DNA of 64,000 nt from Halopseudomonas phragmitis (GCF_002056295.1 NZ_CP020100.1:3867501-3931500); one strand, 5' to 3'. Numbered from the stretch's first letter, positions 44,355-54,489 are shown. The notes: generated by a model from the sequence alone, not told the origin. Made by a program: numbers and translations.

Positions 44355-47300
44355 CTACTTGAGGTCGATATAGCGACTGATCAGGGCCCGCAAAGCCGCC
44401 GGCTTGACCGGCTTGGGCAGGTAATCCAGACCCGCCAGACGGATGTGGGCAATCAGTTCGCTGCGCCCGTCGGCGCTGATCACCACACCTGGCAGATCGT
44501 CGGACAGCCGCTCGCGCAGCCAGCTCATCAACTCAAGCCCGGTATCCCCGGCATCCAGGTGATAGTCGACCAACACCAACTGCGGCTGGAAGCCGGACTC
44601 CAGAACCTGCTCGACCTCCAGCCGGTCGCGAGCGATAGCCACATGGCATTGCCAGCGACTGAGCAGGCTTTGCATCCCGGTCAGGATATTCGGCTCGTTG
44701 TCGATGCACAGCACCTGCGCACCACTGAGCACTGGCGCCGGCTGAGTACTGGGCACAGCCACCCGGACTGGCGTGTGCTTGGCCACCGGCAGGGTCACGC
44801 TGAACACGCTGCCACGCCCCGGCCAGGAGCGCACGCCCAGCTCATGACCAAGCACCCGACACAGCCCGTCGGCAATCGCCAGGCCCAGCCCCAGCCCTTT
44901 TTCCGCCTGGGTTCGATGGCTATCCAGACGCTGAAATTCCTCGAAAATCACCTGCAACTTGTCGCGCGGAATGCCAGGCCCCTGGTCCCACACCTCGATC
45001 CGCACCTGCTCGCCCTGACGCCGCACCCCGAGCAGTACCCGGGAGCGCCCGGCATAGCGGAAGGCATTGGTCAGGAAGTTCTGCAGCACCCGACGCAGCA
45101 GGCGCATGTCACTGCGCACCCGTAAATGACTGGACAGCACCCGCAGGTCTACACCCTGCTCGGCAGCAATCGCCCCGAACTCGATTTTCAGCGGCTCCAG
45201 CAACTCGGCCAGATCGAAATCGCTCCACTCCGGGTTGACCCGCCCAGCCTCCAGCCGCGAGATATCCAGCAGATCGGAAATCAGATCCTCGGCCGAGCGC
45301 AACGAGGTATCCAGATGGCGAATCAGTTCCTCGCTTTCCGCCGGCAAGCCCTCCTGGTGACTGAGCGAAGCCGAGAACAGCCGGGCGGCATTGAGCGGCT
45401 GCATCAGGTCATGGCTGACGGCGGTCAAAAACCTGCTCTTGGACTGACTGGCGCGCTCGGTCTGGGCCTTGGCCAGCAGCAGCGCCTCGTTGAGTTCGGA
45501 CAGTTCGCGGGTCCGCTCGGCCACCCGCTGCTCCAATCGTTCATTGGCTTCCTTGAGCGCCTGCTCAGCCTCACGGAACGCGGTGATATCGGTAAAGCTC
45601 ATAACAAAGCCGCCGCCAGGCATCGGGTTGCCGATGATCTCGATCACCCGGCCGTTGGGGAAGCGCCGCTCGGAACGGTGAGCAGTGCCCTGCTTCATCC
45701 AGTTAATGCGCTTGTCGACATGCTCCTGCGGATCGCCCGGGCCACACAGCCCACGCTGGGCATTGTTCAGAATAATGTCGGCGATCGGCCGGCCAATGGT
45801 GATCAGACCATCGGGATACTCGAACATTTCCAGATAGCGACGATTCCAGGCTACCAGCCGCAGTTCCTTGTCGGCCACGCTGATGCCCTGGGTGATGTTC
45901 TCGATCGCGCCCTGCAGCAGCCCCCGGTTGAACTGCAAGACCTCCGAGGCTTCATCGACGATACGCACCACATCGTCGAACTGCATGTCACGCCCTTCAA
46001 TCGCCGCCTTGACCACCACCCGTGCCGAAGAAGCTCCCAACACCCCGGCCAGCAAACGCTCGCTGTGGGTAATCCAGCCGCTGCTGGCAACCTGGCCCGG
46101 CGCGAAGTTCAGGGCCTGAACCTGCGCGTAACGCTGGAAGCTGACCAACGCCCGCTCCTCACCAACGAAGCGCGCCGCCAGGGCCAGCAGGTCTTCCACC
46201 GTGACCCGCAGCAAGGCCCGACTCGGGCCATCGACCCAGGCCTGCGAGTCCTGGCTGACGAAACGGCCAGCCTGCCAATGCTCCAGCACCCGGGTTCGGC
46301 TGAACACCGAGACCATAACAAAGGCCATGAAGTTGCAGGTCAGCGCAATTAGGCTACCCAGGGTGATGCTATTGACCGGTAGCCCCAGCGAACGCTCGTG
46401 CAGCACCTCAAGCAGCGGCCAACCGTTCAATTGCCAGCCCATACCAGAGCCCACCAACGGCAGGATCAGCAGATACAGCCACAGCACCAGGCCAATGAGT
46501 AGTCCGGCGAACACCCCGCTGCGATTGGCCTGCTTCCAGAACAGCGCGCCAAACATAGCCGGTGCCAACTGGGCAATCGCGCCAAAGGCGATCTGGCCGA
46601 TACTGGCCAGAGTCCCGGCCGAACCGATCAGCCGGTAGACCACATAGGCCAGTAACAGAATAACCAGAATACTGGTGCGCCGAACATTCAGCAGCAGGCC
46701 GCGAAACTCTTCATAGGAGCGTTCCTGCTGACTCTTGTTGCGCAGCATCAACGGCAGCACCACGTCATTGGAGACCATGGTACTCAGGGCAATGGCGGCC
46801 ACGATCACCATTCCGGTCGCTGCCGACGCTCCGCCAAGAAACGCCAGCAACGCCAGCACTGGCCGGCCTTCGAGCAGCGGCACGCTGATCACATAGGAGT
46901 CGGCCGAGACCGCCGGCCCCAGGGTCATCTGCCCAGCCAGGCTGATCGGCACCACGAACAGCGCAGCCAGTACCAGATAAGCTGGGAACACCCAGCGCGC
47001 CAGACGCAGATCACCCGGTTCGATATTCTCCACCACCGCAACCTGGAATTGCCGCGGCAGGCAGAGAAAGGCCAGGATAGCGATAAAGGTCTGGAAGATC
47101 AGACTGGTTACCAGCGTTTCACGCTGCCAGTAGTCGGACAACTCAGGACTGCTGCTGGCACGCTCGAGCAGGTCCTGCACCCCGCCGAACAGACTGAAAG
47201 TCACGAAGGCACCAACCGCCAGGAAGGCCAGTAGCTTGACCAGCGACTCGAAGGCGATCGCCAGCATCATGCCACGGTGGTGCTCGGTGGCATCCAGGCT

Positions 47301-47846
47301 GCGGGTACCGAACAAAATGGTGAACAGCGCCAGCACCAGCGTCACTACCAATGCGGTATCGGCCGCCCCCGTCGACTCTTCGGCCTGGCCCTGAAGCATC
47401 GCCGGCACGCTCAGCAGGTTGTAACCCAGCACGATACCCTTGAGCTGCAGGGCGATATAGGGCAACACACTGACCAGGCACAACAGGCTGACCGCCACCG
47501 CCAGCGCCTGGGACTTGCCATAGCGCGAGGCGATGAAGTCAGCAATCGAGGTGATGTTTTCCTGCTTGCTGATGGCGATCATGCGGGCATACAGACGCCA
47601 GCCAAACAGGAACAGCAGTACCGGACCGATGTAAATGGGCAAAAAGCCCCAGAGTTGCTCCGAGGCCATGCCAACGGCGCCAAAGAAGGTCCAACTGGTA
47701 CACCAGACCGCCAGTGACAGACTGTAGACCCAGACACGCAGGCGCGGATTGAACTCCCCGGGGCGACGGTCACCCCAGAAGGCGATGGCGAACAGCAACG
47801 CCATATAAAGCAGGAAAATAAAGGCTACCAGGCCACCTGAAAGCAT
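44355..47846 (-). CDS. mxtR: Hybrid sensor histidine kinase with SLC5/SSS transporter domain (MxtR/CrbS-like)
   Basis: About 1163 residues. An N-terminal sodium/solute symporter domain of some 13 membrane segments occupies roughly 1-500. A linker and PAS domain (GLLQGAIENITQGISVADKE) follow, then a coiled-coil, a HisKA domain with the phosphorylated His near 812 in TAVSHDLMQPLNAA, and a HATPase. A receiver domain with Asp near 1094 (LVDYHLDAGDTG) ends the protein. Kinases of this build (CrbS, MxtR) work with the LuxR-type regulator CrbR/ErdR to control acetate use. Such a regulator is encoded at 48325-48981, two genes upstream. Confidence 0.88.
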   Translation of the reverse strand: MLSGGLVAFIFLLYMALLFAIAFWGDRRPGEFNPRLRVWVYSLSLAVWCTSWTFFGAVGMASEQLWGFLPIYIGPVLLFLFGWRLYARMIAISKQENITSIADFIASRYGKSQALAVAVSLLCLVSVLPYIALQLKGIVLGYNLLSVPAMLQGQAEESTGAADTALVVTLVLALFTILFGTRSLDATEHHRGMMLAIAFESLVKLLAFLAVGAFVTFSLFGGVQDLLERASSSPELSDYWQRETLVTSLIFQTFIAILAFLCLPRQFQVAVVENIEPGDLRLARWVFPAYLVLAALFVVPISLAGQMTLGPAVSADSYVISVPLLEGRPVLALLAFLGGASAATGMVIVAAIALSTMVSNDVVLPLMLRNKSQQERSYEEFRGLLLNVRRTSILVILLLAYVVYRLIGSAGTLASIGQIAFGAIAQLAPAMFGALFWKQANRSGVFAGLLIGLVLWLYLLILPLVGSGMGWQLNGWPLLEVLHERSLGLPVNSITLGSLIALTCNFMAFVMVSVFSRTRVLEHWQAGRFVSQDSQAWVDGPSRALLRVTVEDLLALAARFVGEERALVSFQRYAQVQALNFAPGQVASSGWITHSERLLAGVLGASSARVVVKAAIEGRDMQFDDVVRIVDEASEVLQFNRGLLQGAIENITQGISVADKELRLVAWNRRYLEMFEYPDGLITIGRPIADIILNNAQRGLCGPGDPQEHVDKRINWMKQGTAHRSERRFPNGRVIEIIGNPMPGGGFVMSFTDITAFREAEQALKEANERLEQRVAERTRELSELNEALLLAKAQTERASQSKSRFLTAVSHDLMQPLNAARLFSASLSHQEGLPAESEELIRHLDTSLRSAEDLISDLLDISRLEAGRVNPEWSDFDLAELLEPLKIEFGAIAAEQGVDLRVLSSHLRVRSDMRLLRRVLQNFLTNAFRYAGRSRVLLGVRRQGEQVRIEVWDQGPGIPRDKLQVIFEEFQRLDSHRTQAEKGLGLGLAIADGLCRVLGHELGVRSWPGRGSVFSVTLPVAKHTPVRVAVPSTQPAPVLSGAQVLCIDNEPNILTGMQSLLSRWQCHVAIARDRLEVEQVLESGFQPQLVLVDYHLDAGDTGLELMSWLRERLSDDLPGVVISADGRSELIAHIRLAGLDYLPKPVKPAALRALISRYIDLK

Positions 47847-47950
47847 CGTCAACCGTCGCGCATCATATCGGGGAAACAGAAGTTAGTCTGGCAGTGCTGA
47901 CGGCATTTGCCCAGTCATGGACCCTACGACCTAAGTCGACCAACTGCTGA

Positions 47951-48322
47951 TCAACCCAGCAGCACCAGACTCCAGACCACGATGATCAACAGCAACCCAA
48001 GCATCTGCGCAGCGCTGCCCATATCCTTGGAGGCCTTGGACAATGGATGACGTTCCAGCGAGATTCGATCGATCGCAGCTTCGATGGCCGAGTTGAGCAA
48101 CTCGATAATCAACGACAACAGCACACTGCCGATCATCAAGGCACGGCCAATATTGTCGACTGGTAGCCAGATGGCCAGGGGAATCAGCACCAGCGCCAGC
48201 CATACCAATTGGCGGAATGCGGCTTCGCCGCGGTAGGCGGCACTCAGGCCATCGAGCGAATAGCCCGCCGCACGCCAGATTCGGCGCCAACCGGTAATAC
48301 CCTTATAAGGATTGTCGCTCAT
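47951..48322 (-). CDS. dgkA: Diacylglycerol kinase
   Basis: A 123-residue integral membrane enzyme with three hydrophobic segments. The signature ELLNSAIEAAIDRISLERHPLSK region contains the catalytic Glu and Asp residues. It phosphorylates diacylglycerol to phosphatidate in lipid recycling. It starts 2 nt after the erdR-like stop, so the two genes are coupled. Confidence 0.95.
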   Translation of the reverse strand: MSDNPYKGITGWRRIWRAAGYSLDGLSAAYRGEAAFRQLVWLALVLIPLAIWLPVDNIGRALMIGSVLLSLIIELLNSAIEAAIDRISLERHPLSKASKDMGSAAQMLGLLLIIVVWSLVLLG

Positions 48323-48324
48323 CG

Positions 48325-48981
48325 TCAGTGACCGGTCTGGGTCAGCTCCATGTGCTGTAGCGCCAGGGCAGCCTGGGTACGGGTACGCACCCCAAGCTTG
48401 CGGAAGATTGCAGTGACGTGGGCCTTGACCGTCGCCTCCGATACGTTCAGTTCATAGGCGATCTGCTTGTTCAGCAGGCCGTCACACACCATGGTCAGAA
48501 CCCGGAACTGCTGCGGCGTGAGGCTGGCCAGCTGGGCACTGAGCGCCTGCTCCTGATCCGACAACGGGCCGCTATCCTCACTCTGGGCAGGCCAGCATAC
48601 CCCACCTTCAAGCACTTCGGTCACGGCCGCCTGAATACCTTCCAGAGTCGATGACTTGGGAATGAAGCCACTGGCGCCGAAGTCCCGGGCTCTGGTCACC
48701 ACAGCGGCCTCTTCCTGAGCCGAAATAACCACTACCGGAATCTGCGGATACTGGCCACGCAGCAGGACCAGACCGGAAAAACCGTAGGCGCCGGGCATGT
48801 TCAGATCCAGCAGGACCAGATCCCAGTCACCGCGCTGATCCAGACAGTTCTGCAATTCGGCGATGCTGCCGGCTTCGGTAAGGCGAAGATCAGCCCCCAG
48901 ACCACTGCTCAAGGCTTGCTTCAAGGCGCTGCGAAACAGCGGGTGATCATCGGCGATCAGGATGTCATAGGTCAGGCCCAT
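48325..48981 (-). CDS. erdR: LuxR/NarL-type response regulator (ErdR/CrbR-like)
   Basis: A 218-residue regulator: receiver domain with phospho-Asp in LVLLDLNMPG and a C-terminal HTH (LLNKQIAYELNVSEATVKAHV). The start at 48981 gives a normal receiver N-terminus (YDILIADDHPLF). In P. aeruginosa erdR lies beside dgkA, as here. With the SSS-type kinase at 44355 it likely forms the acetate-switch two-component system. Confidence 0.87.
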   Translation of the reverse strand: MGLTYDILIADDHPLFRSALKQALSSGLGADLRLTEAGSIAELQNCLDQRGDWDLVLLDLNMPGAYGFSGLVLLRGQYPQIPVVVISAQEEAAVVTRARDFGASGFIPKSSTLEGIQAAVTEVLEGGVCWPAQSEDSGPLSDQEQALSAQLASLTPQQFRVLTMVCDGLLNKQIAYELNVSEATVKAHVTAIFRKLGVRTRTQAALALQHMELTQTGH

Positions 48982-49165
48982 GCAGGGATTCCCAAGTTTT
49001 TTTGTTGTCGTTGGCTGGGCGTCAAGCCTGCCATCCAGAGCGCTCCGCGTCAATTTTAACTTCAGCACAAAGACTGCTATGGCCATCACTCATGCAACTG
49101 TATCTGTCTGCCACGGCAGGTGGGCGGCATAATTCCGCTCTTTTGCCAGCCATGTGGAAGCAGTC

Positions 49166-50095
49166 ATGAACCTGCGCACTTACAAAGCCGACGCCCTGAT
49201 GCTGATCACCGCCCTGATCTGGGGCACGACCTTTGTCGCGCAGAGTCTGGGCATGGAACATATCGGCCCCCTCCTCTACACCGGTCTGCGCTTCACCCTT
49301 GGCGCACTGGTGGTGCTGCCACTGGTACTACTGGCTCGCCCGCAGGCCGACCAGGCTCATCGGCGCTTCAGCCGACCAATGCTGCTGGGCAGCCTGGTAC
49401 TGGGGTTGGTACTGACTCTGGGGATTAACCTGCAGCAGATCGGCCTGATGTTCACCACAGTCACCAACTCCGGCTTCATCACCGGTCTGTATGTAATTCT
49501 AGTCCCATTGTTTGGCCTGTTCATTGGCATGCGTACCGGCCTGGGAACCTGGGGTGGCGCTCTGTTGGCACTGGTCGGCATGCTGCTGCTGAGCATCAAC
49601 GAGGATTACCGGATCGTCTCTGGTGACTGGTTGCAACTGGCTGGCGCTGCCTGCTGGGCCGTGCATGTTTTGCTGGTCGGCGCACTGGCCAGTCGCTACG
49701 ATCCAATCCGGGTAGCCTTTCTCCAGTTCGTAGTCTGCGCCCTGATCAGTCTGACTCTGGCCTTCGCCCTAGAGCCAATCGACTGGGATGCAGTGCTGTT
49801 GGCCGGACCGGCGATCCTGTATGGAGGCTTGCTGGCCGTAGGCATTGCCTTCACCTTGCAAGTGGTGGCGCAAAAGGATGCGCTTGCCTCCCATGCCGCA
49901 ATCATTCTCAGTCTGGAAGCCGTGTTCGCCGCCATCGCTGGCTGGCTGGTCCTGAATGAAACCTTGAGTCTGCGCGGTTTTATCGGCTGCTGCCTGATGC
50001 TCGCCGGTATGCTGATCGCTCAACTGGTACCGTTATACCTGGAACGGCGCCGCACACTGCTGGCAGTTCAGCAGGAGCCGGCCGGGCATCATTGA
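49166..50095 (+). CDS. EamA/DMT-family permease
   Basis: A 309-residue protein with about ten membrane segments in two EamA repeats (ALIWGTTFVAQSLGM and the later LEAVFAAIAGWLVLNE). The start at 49166 has GGAAG upstream. Probable metabolite exporter; substrate unknown. Confidence 0.85.
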   Translation: MNLRTYKADALMLITALIWGTTFVAQSLGMEHIGPLLYTGLRFTLGALVVLPLVLLARPQADQAHRRFSRPMLLGSLVLGLVLTLGINLQQIGLMFTTVTNSGFITGLYVILVPLFGLFIGMRTGLGTWGGALLALVGMLLLSINEDYRIVSGDWLQLAGAACWAVHVLLVGALASRYDPIRVAFLQFVVCALISLTLAFALEPIDWDAVLLAGPAILYGGLLAVGIAFTLQVVAQKDALASHAAIILSLEAVFAAIAGWLVLNETLSLRGFIGCCLMLAGMLIAQLVPLYLERRRTLLAVQQEPAGHH

Positions 50096-50101
50096 GCGCT
50101 A

Positions 50102-50830
50102 TCAGCCCTCAAGCCTTGCTTGCAAACGCTCGCGCGCTGGACTATGCGGCGCCGACACCCTCAACCGTGAGGCCAGATAACTCTCGCTGAACACCTGAAA
50201 GTAGTCATCCAGGCACTGACCGACCTGAGGCTCACCGGCCGCTGCCAGGCAGGCCGCCGCCACTTCCACTGTGCATAGATGTTCCTCGCGGCAGGAGCGG
50301 CGTAGACGGTAACGCGAAGCCTGCTCAGGCTGCAGACTGAGTAATGGCAAGCCGGCCAGATAAGGGCTTTTGCGAAACATCTTGCGCGCCTGGGTCCAGG
50401 TAGCATCAAGAATGATCAATAGCGGACGCTTGCCCGGCGTGGCCTGGGGAGCGCTGACCACCGCCTGCCCGACACGGGCGTACTCAACCGGAAACACCAC
50501 GTAAGGCTGCCAACGCGGATCGGCCAGCAGCGCCAGCAACGCCGGATCAACCTCGGTACGCGACCAGACGAACGCCTGAGTGTCAGCCAGACAATCGGCG
50601 ATCAGCCGCCCGGTATTGGTTGGCTTCAACGGCTCCAGCGCATGCATCAGCAGGCAAAAACAGGGCTCGGCCTGCAGGTTCGGGCGCAGTGCGCAAATGC
50701 AGGTATGCACGGCCAGATGGCAGCCGGCGCAGCGCTGCATGCGCGAGCCCCGGGCCTTGAACTCACGGGTGGAGCGCGCCTTGAGTTCATGACGCAACTG
50801 ATTGACCGCATGCGGCAGAGTCGTATTCAC
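50102..50830 (-). CDS. tapT: DTW-domain tRNA-uridine aminocarboxypropyltransferase
   Basis: A 242-residue protein. It has an N-terminal ARSTREFKARGSRMQRCAGC stretch as in E. coli YfiP/TapT, further Cys residues (HTCIC), and the ILDATWTQARKM segment corresponding to the DTW motif. Such enzymes add the acp group to uridine 47 of tRNA. The start is GTG at 50830, chosen because the family's N-terminal helix begins there. It is convergent with the EamA permease gene. Confidence 0.85.
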   Translation of the reverse strand: MNTTLPHAVNQLRHELKARSTREFKARGSRMQRCAGCHLAVHTCICALRPNLQAEPCFCLLMHALEPLKPTNTGRLIADCLADTQAFVWSRTEVDPALLALLADPRWQPYVVFPVEYARVGQAVVSAPQATPGKRPLLIILDATWTQARKMFRKSPYLAGLPLLSLQPEQASRYRLRRSCREEHLCTVEVAAACLAAAGEPQVGQCLDDYFQVFSESYLASRLRVSAPHSPARERLQARLEG

Positions 50831-51000
50831 CAGGATAATCCCACGGACTGGACAGCATCATGGCCGCATGACAGCATGCAGCCAGTGACCAGCAAGGATA
50901 CGCCAGACGGGCCAACTTTGCAGTGGCGGCGAACCAGTTCAGATCGCCATGGTCAGAGGGATACATGGATTTGCTTCCTGCCATTGGAGATTGCCCCATC

Positions 51001-51399
51001 ATGCGTTGGTTCACCGTTCTGATAGCCCTGCTCATCGCGCTACCCAGCCACGCGATTTCATTGCGTGAAATGCGTTTGCAGGAAACCCTCAAGCAAGTTG
51101 CCGAACAAAGCAGCGAAGGTACCCCCAGAGCCGTCAATGCCGACATTACCGACGAAGGTTTCGTCGCCAACGGCAGCGAGCTGGTCAACCACCTGTCAGT
51201 CAATGCCGAATATGCCGAACGCCTGCAATCAGACCCCCTGCTGGTTCGCAGCCAGTTGCAGGCGAGCGTCTGTGCCGATCAGCGCTTTCGCCGTCTGCTG
51301 GACATGGGCGCCACCCTCACCTATCACTTCGTCATCGCCGACTCGGGCCAGCCAGTCCTCACCCAAAGCTTCGTCGCCGATCACTGTCAGGCCCTGTGA
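51001..51399 (+). CDS. Small exported protein, PA3611-like
   Basis: A 132-residue protein with a signal peptide (MRWFTVLIALLIALPSHA) and a short mixed alpha/beta mature part with two cysteines. It resembles the Pseudomonas PA3611 family, annotated as quorum-sensing-regulated, whose function is unclear. The position near recA and DTW genes fits that of PA3611 in P. aeruginosa. An ATG at 50965 would add twelve residues before the signal peptide. Confidence 0.65.
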   Translation: MRWFTVLIALLIALPSHAISLREMRLQETLKQVAEQSSEGTPRAVNADITDEGFVANGSELVNHLSVNAEYAERLQSDPLLVRSQLQASVCADQRFRRLLDMGATLTYHFVIADSGQPVLTQSFVADHCQAL

Positions 51400-51420
51400 C
51401 AGTCGCCCCTATCTCGTTCC

Positions 51421-51440
51421 GGGTCAGCCAAGGCTGACCC
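51421..51440 (+). terminator. Hairpin after the small exported protein gene
   Basis: GGGTCAGCC-AA-GGCTGACCC forms a perfect 9-bp stem. No U-tract follows, so its strength as a terminator is doubtful. Confidence 0.45.
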
Positions 51441-51509
51441 ATATCAAGGCCAACACGTCCCAAAGCAGCCATACTGTCAGCTATAGATACGGCAACCGAT
51501 GAGGACATC

Positions 51510-52913
51510 ATGGCTTTACTGACCTTCCATGGCGCCACCCGCCAGGTAACCGGCTCCTGCTATCTGTTGGAGGCCAACGACCAGCGGGTGTTGCTTGAAT
51601 GCGGCATGACCCAGGGCTTTCGCCGCGACGAGGAGAGCAACCGCAACCGCTTTCCCTTTGACCCCAAAAGCCTGCACGCAGTGGTGGTGTCGCACGCCCA
51701 CCTGGATCACTCGGGGTTATTACCCAAACTGGTTGCCGAAGGCTACAGCGGGCCTATTTATGTCACCCCGCCCAGCGCCGAACTGCTGGACCTGATGCTC
51801 AAGGACTCGGCGGGCCTGCAGGAACGTGATGCCGAGTGGGAAAACCGCTGGCGCACCCGCTCAGGCAAGCCCCTGATCAAGCCACTCTACACCCAGCGTG
51901 ATACCGAACTGGCGCTCGAGTTACTGCAACCGCTGGAATACCGCCAGCCGACCATGGTCGCCAAGGGTATCGAGGTCTGCTTCCATGAAGCCGGACATAT
52001 CCTCGGCTCGGCCATCGTCGCGGTAACCATACACGAAGCCCATAACCTGACGCGTAAACTGGTGTTCTCCGGCGATCTTGGTAACCAGTGCTCACCCTTG
52101 CTGCAGCCGCCGGCCACCCTGGATGAAGCCGATCTCGTGCTGATGGAGTCGACCTATGGCGACCGCGACCATCGCAATCAGGAAGAAACCCTGGCCGAAT
52201 TGCAGCAGATACTCGACCAGGCCTGGCGAGAGGGAGGCAACGTTCTGATTCCCAGCTTTGCCGTCGGCCGCACTCAGGACCTGCTCTACTACCTGGGCAA
52301 GTTCTACCAGAACGGCACCCTCAAGCAGCAAGCGGTGTTTCTCGACAGCCCCATGGCGATCGCCGCTACCGATATCTACAGCCGCTACCTGCCTGCCTCC
52401 GAGCAGGAGCGCAAGCTGGCCGGCGATGGCCAGCGCCGAGGCCGGCTCTACAACTGGTTGCCAATTCTCAAATGCACACCCTCGCCGGAAGAGTCCATGG
52501 CCCTGAACCGGATCAAGAGTGGAGCGATCATTATTGCCGGTAGCGGCATGTGTACTGGCGGCCGGATAGTCCATCACTTCAAACACAATATCTGGCGCGA
52601 GGAGTGTCATCTCGTCATTCCAGGCTTCCAGGCCAAAGGCACGCTGGGCCGGCGCCTGGTCGATGGCGAGAAGCAGATTCGGGTCATCCACCAGAATCTG
52701 GCAGTGAAGGCTCAGATCCACACCCTCGGGGGATTTTCCGCCCATGCCGGGCAAAGTCAGTTGATCAACTGGCTCAAGCACTTCAAACATTGCCCTGAGT
52801 TGTATCTGGTGCATGGGGAGCTGGAAAAGAGCCAGATATTGGCAGACACCATCCATCAACAACTGGGCTGGCCCGCCAGCATTCCTGAGCAGGGTGAGCA
52901 GATCGCATTCTGA
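51510..52913 (+). CDS. MBL-fold RNA-processing exonuclease/hydrolase
   Basis: A 467-residue metallo-beta-lactamase fold protein with beta-CASP insert. Metal motif SHAHLDHSG, a His in HEAGHILGSA, and GDLGN, ESTYGDRDH and GFSAHAGQSQL are present. This is the set seen in CPSF-73/Ysh1-like bacterial nucleases. A role in RNA processing is the family expectation. GAGGA precedes the ATG. Confidence 0.87.
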   Translation: MALLTFHGATRQVTGSCYLLEANDQRVLLECGMTQGFRRDEESNRNRFPFDPKSLHAVVVSHAHLDHSGLLPKLVAEGYSGPIYVTPPSAELLDLMLKDSAGLQERDAEWENRWRTRSGKPLIKPLYTQRDTELALELLQPLEYRQPTMVAKGIEVCFHEAGHILGSAIVAVTIHEAHNLTRKLVFSGDLGNQCSPLLQPPATLDEADLVLMESTYGDRDHRNQEETLAELQQILDQAWREGGNVLIPSFAVGRTQDLLYYLGKFYQNGTLKQQAVFLDSPMAIAATDIYSRYLPASEQERKLAGDGQRRGRLYNWLPILKCTPSPEESMALNRIKSGAIIIAGSGMCTGGRIVHHFKHNIWREECHLVIPGFQAKGTLGRRLVDGEKQIRVIHQNLAVKAQIHTLGGFSAHAGQSQLINWLKHFKHCPELYLVHGELEKSQILADTIHQQLGWPASIPEQGEQIAF

Positions 52914-52940
52914 GCAGCAAAGACTGCCAAGGAGCCTCTC

Positions 52941-54017
52941 ATGAGCGACGAACTGGGACCTGTTGACTACCTCAACCGTCACTGGCAAACCACTGGCGAA
53001 GGCGTGCAACAGAAGCTCGACGAACTGGTCGAGCTGACTGCCGGCAACAGTGGCAATGCCGAACTCTACCGCGAGATGCTACATGGCGTGGTGCGCATGG
53101 CCCAGGCTGATCGCAACCGCTGGGACGCCAAGATCATGCTGCAAACCATCCGTGAACTGGAGCAGGCCTTCGCCCGCCTGGATCAGTTCAAGCGCAGCCG
53201 CAAGGTTACTGTGTTCGGCTCGGCACGCACTCCCCGCGAGCACCCCGCTTACAAGCTGGCCCAGGATATGGGTCGGCAATTGGCGCGTCATGATTTTATG
53301 GCGATCACTGGCGGAGGTGGCGGGATCATGGCCGCCGCCCATGAAGGCGCTGGCCTGGACAATAGTCTTGGCTTCAACATCACTTTGCCGTTCGAGCAAC
53401 GCTCAAACCATGTGATTCATGAAACTGATCATGATTTGCCGTTCAAGTTCTTCTTTTTGCGCAAGCTTTTCTTCGTCAAGGAAGCCGACGCCCTGATCCT
53501 CTGCCCCGGTGGCTTTGGTACTCTTGATGAAACCCTGGAAGTACTAACGCTGATCCAGACAGGGAAAAGCCCGGTGGTTCCGGTGATCCTGCTCGACACC
53601 CCTGACGGCAACTACTGGACAAGCCTGCTGCAATTTCTCAACGAACAGCTCTGTACCAACGGCTACATCCACGAGGCCGACTTTCGCCTGATCAGCCTTG
53701 TTCACTCAGCCGAGGACGCCATACAGGTTGTCCTCAACTTCTATCGCAACTATCACTCCTCGCGCTGGATCAACTCGCATTATCTGCTGCGCCTGAACCA
53801 CCCACTCAAGCACAACGCCTTGCGTCAGCTTGAACAGCAGTTCACCGACATCTGCGTGGAGGATGGTTTCTGTCAGGATCAGGATTGCCGTCAGGAGCTG
53901 GACGAACCGGAATTCAGCCATCTGCATCGTCTGAGCTTCCGTTTCAATGGCCGCGATCATGGCCGGCTGCGGGAGTTGATCGACTTCGTCAATCAGCCCG
54001 AGCACTTGCAATACTGA
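52941..54017 (+). CDS. LOG family protein (lysine decarboxylase-like fold)
   Basis: A 358-residue protein with a central Rossmann-like LOG domain. VFGSARTPREHPAYK, ITGGGGGIMAAAHEGA and CPGGFGTLDETLEVL (PGGxGTxxE) are diagnostic. Family members include cytokinin-activating phosphoribohydrolases and PpnN-type nucleotide hydrolases. The extra N- and C-terminal parts make a nucleotide monophosphate hydrolase plausible. AAGGAG precedes the ATG, 27 nt after the MBL gene. Confidence 0.85.
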   Translation: MSDELGPVDYLNRHWQTTGEGVQQKLDELVELTAGNSGNAELYREMLHGVVRMAQADRNRWDAKIMLQTIRELEQAFARLDQFKRSRKVTVFGSARTPREHPAYKLAQDMGRQLARHDFMAITGGGGGIMAAAHEGAGLDNSLGFNITLPFEQRSNHVIHETDHDLPFKFFFLRKLFFVKEADALILCPGGFGTLDETLEVLTLIQTGKSPVVPVILLDTPDGNYWTSLLQFLNEQLCTNGYIHEADFRLISLVHSAEDAIQVVLNFYRNYHSSRWINSHYLLRLNHPLKHNALRQLEQQFTDICVEDGFCQDQDCRQELDEPEFSHLHRLSFRFNGRDHGRLRELIDFVNQPEHLQY

Positions 54018-54034
54018 GGGTTGGCGCCTGAAGG

Positions 54035-54472
54035 TTAGAACTCGGAGCCAAAACCCCGATACAGCATAAAGCGCAGCTGTTTGGCCCGGTCTTTGGGATC
54101 GCTGGCCTTGCCTTCGGGGAAGCGCTTGTTGAAGGTTTCTTGGGCCCGCGCTGGCCAGTCCCAGCACGCATCGCCCAGCACCTGCTCGATCAGGCTGGCA
54201 GCCACACCGCGCTGGCGCAGCTCCTCCCGCAGACGCTGCGGCCCATAGCCGCGCTGACTGCGGGCATGGACATAGGCTTCGCAGAAGCGCTCGTCACTAA
54301 GCAGGCCGTCATCCTGCAGACGATCCAGCTCGATCTCTGCCTGCTCGCTGGTCGCACCGCGCTGCTTGAGCTTGCGCAGCATTTCGGCATAGCTATGCTC
54401 ACGCCGCGCCAGCAGATCCATGGCACTGCGACGAATCGCCTGCGGGCTGTCGAGCTGTGAACGGCGAAACAT
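54035..54472 (-). CDS. recX: RecX regulatory protein
   Basis: A 145-residue protein of three-helix repeats (LLARREHSYAEMLRKL, RFCEAYVHARSQRGYGPQRL). RecX inhibits RecA filament extension. GAGGAG stands 5 nt before the ATG at 54472. It follows recA by 65 nt with a hairpin between. Confidence 0.95.
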   Translation of the reverse strand: MFRRSQLDSPQAIRRSAMDLLARREHSYAEMLRKLKQRGATSEQAEIELDRLQDDGLLSDERFCEAYVHARSQRGYGPQRLREELRQRGVAASLIEQVLGDACWDWPARAQETFNKRFPEGKASDPKDRAKQLRFMLYRGFGSEF

Positions 54473-54489
54473 GGTCACTCCTCATACAA

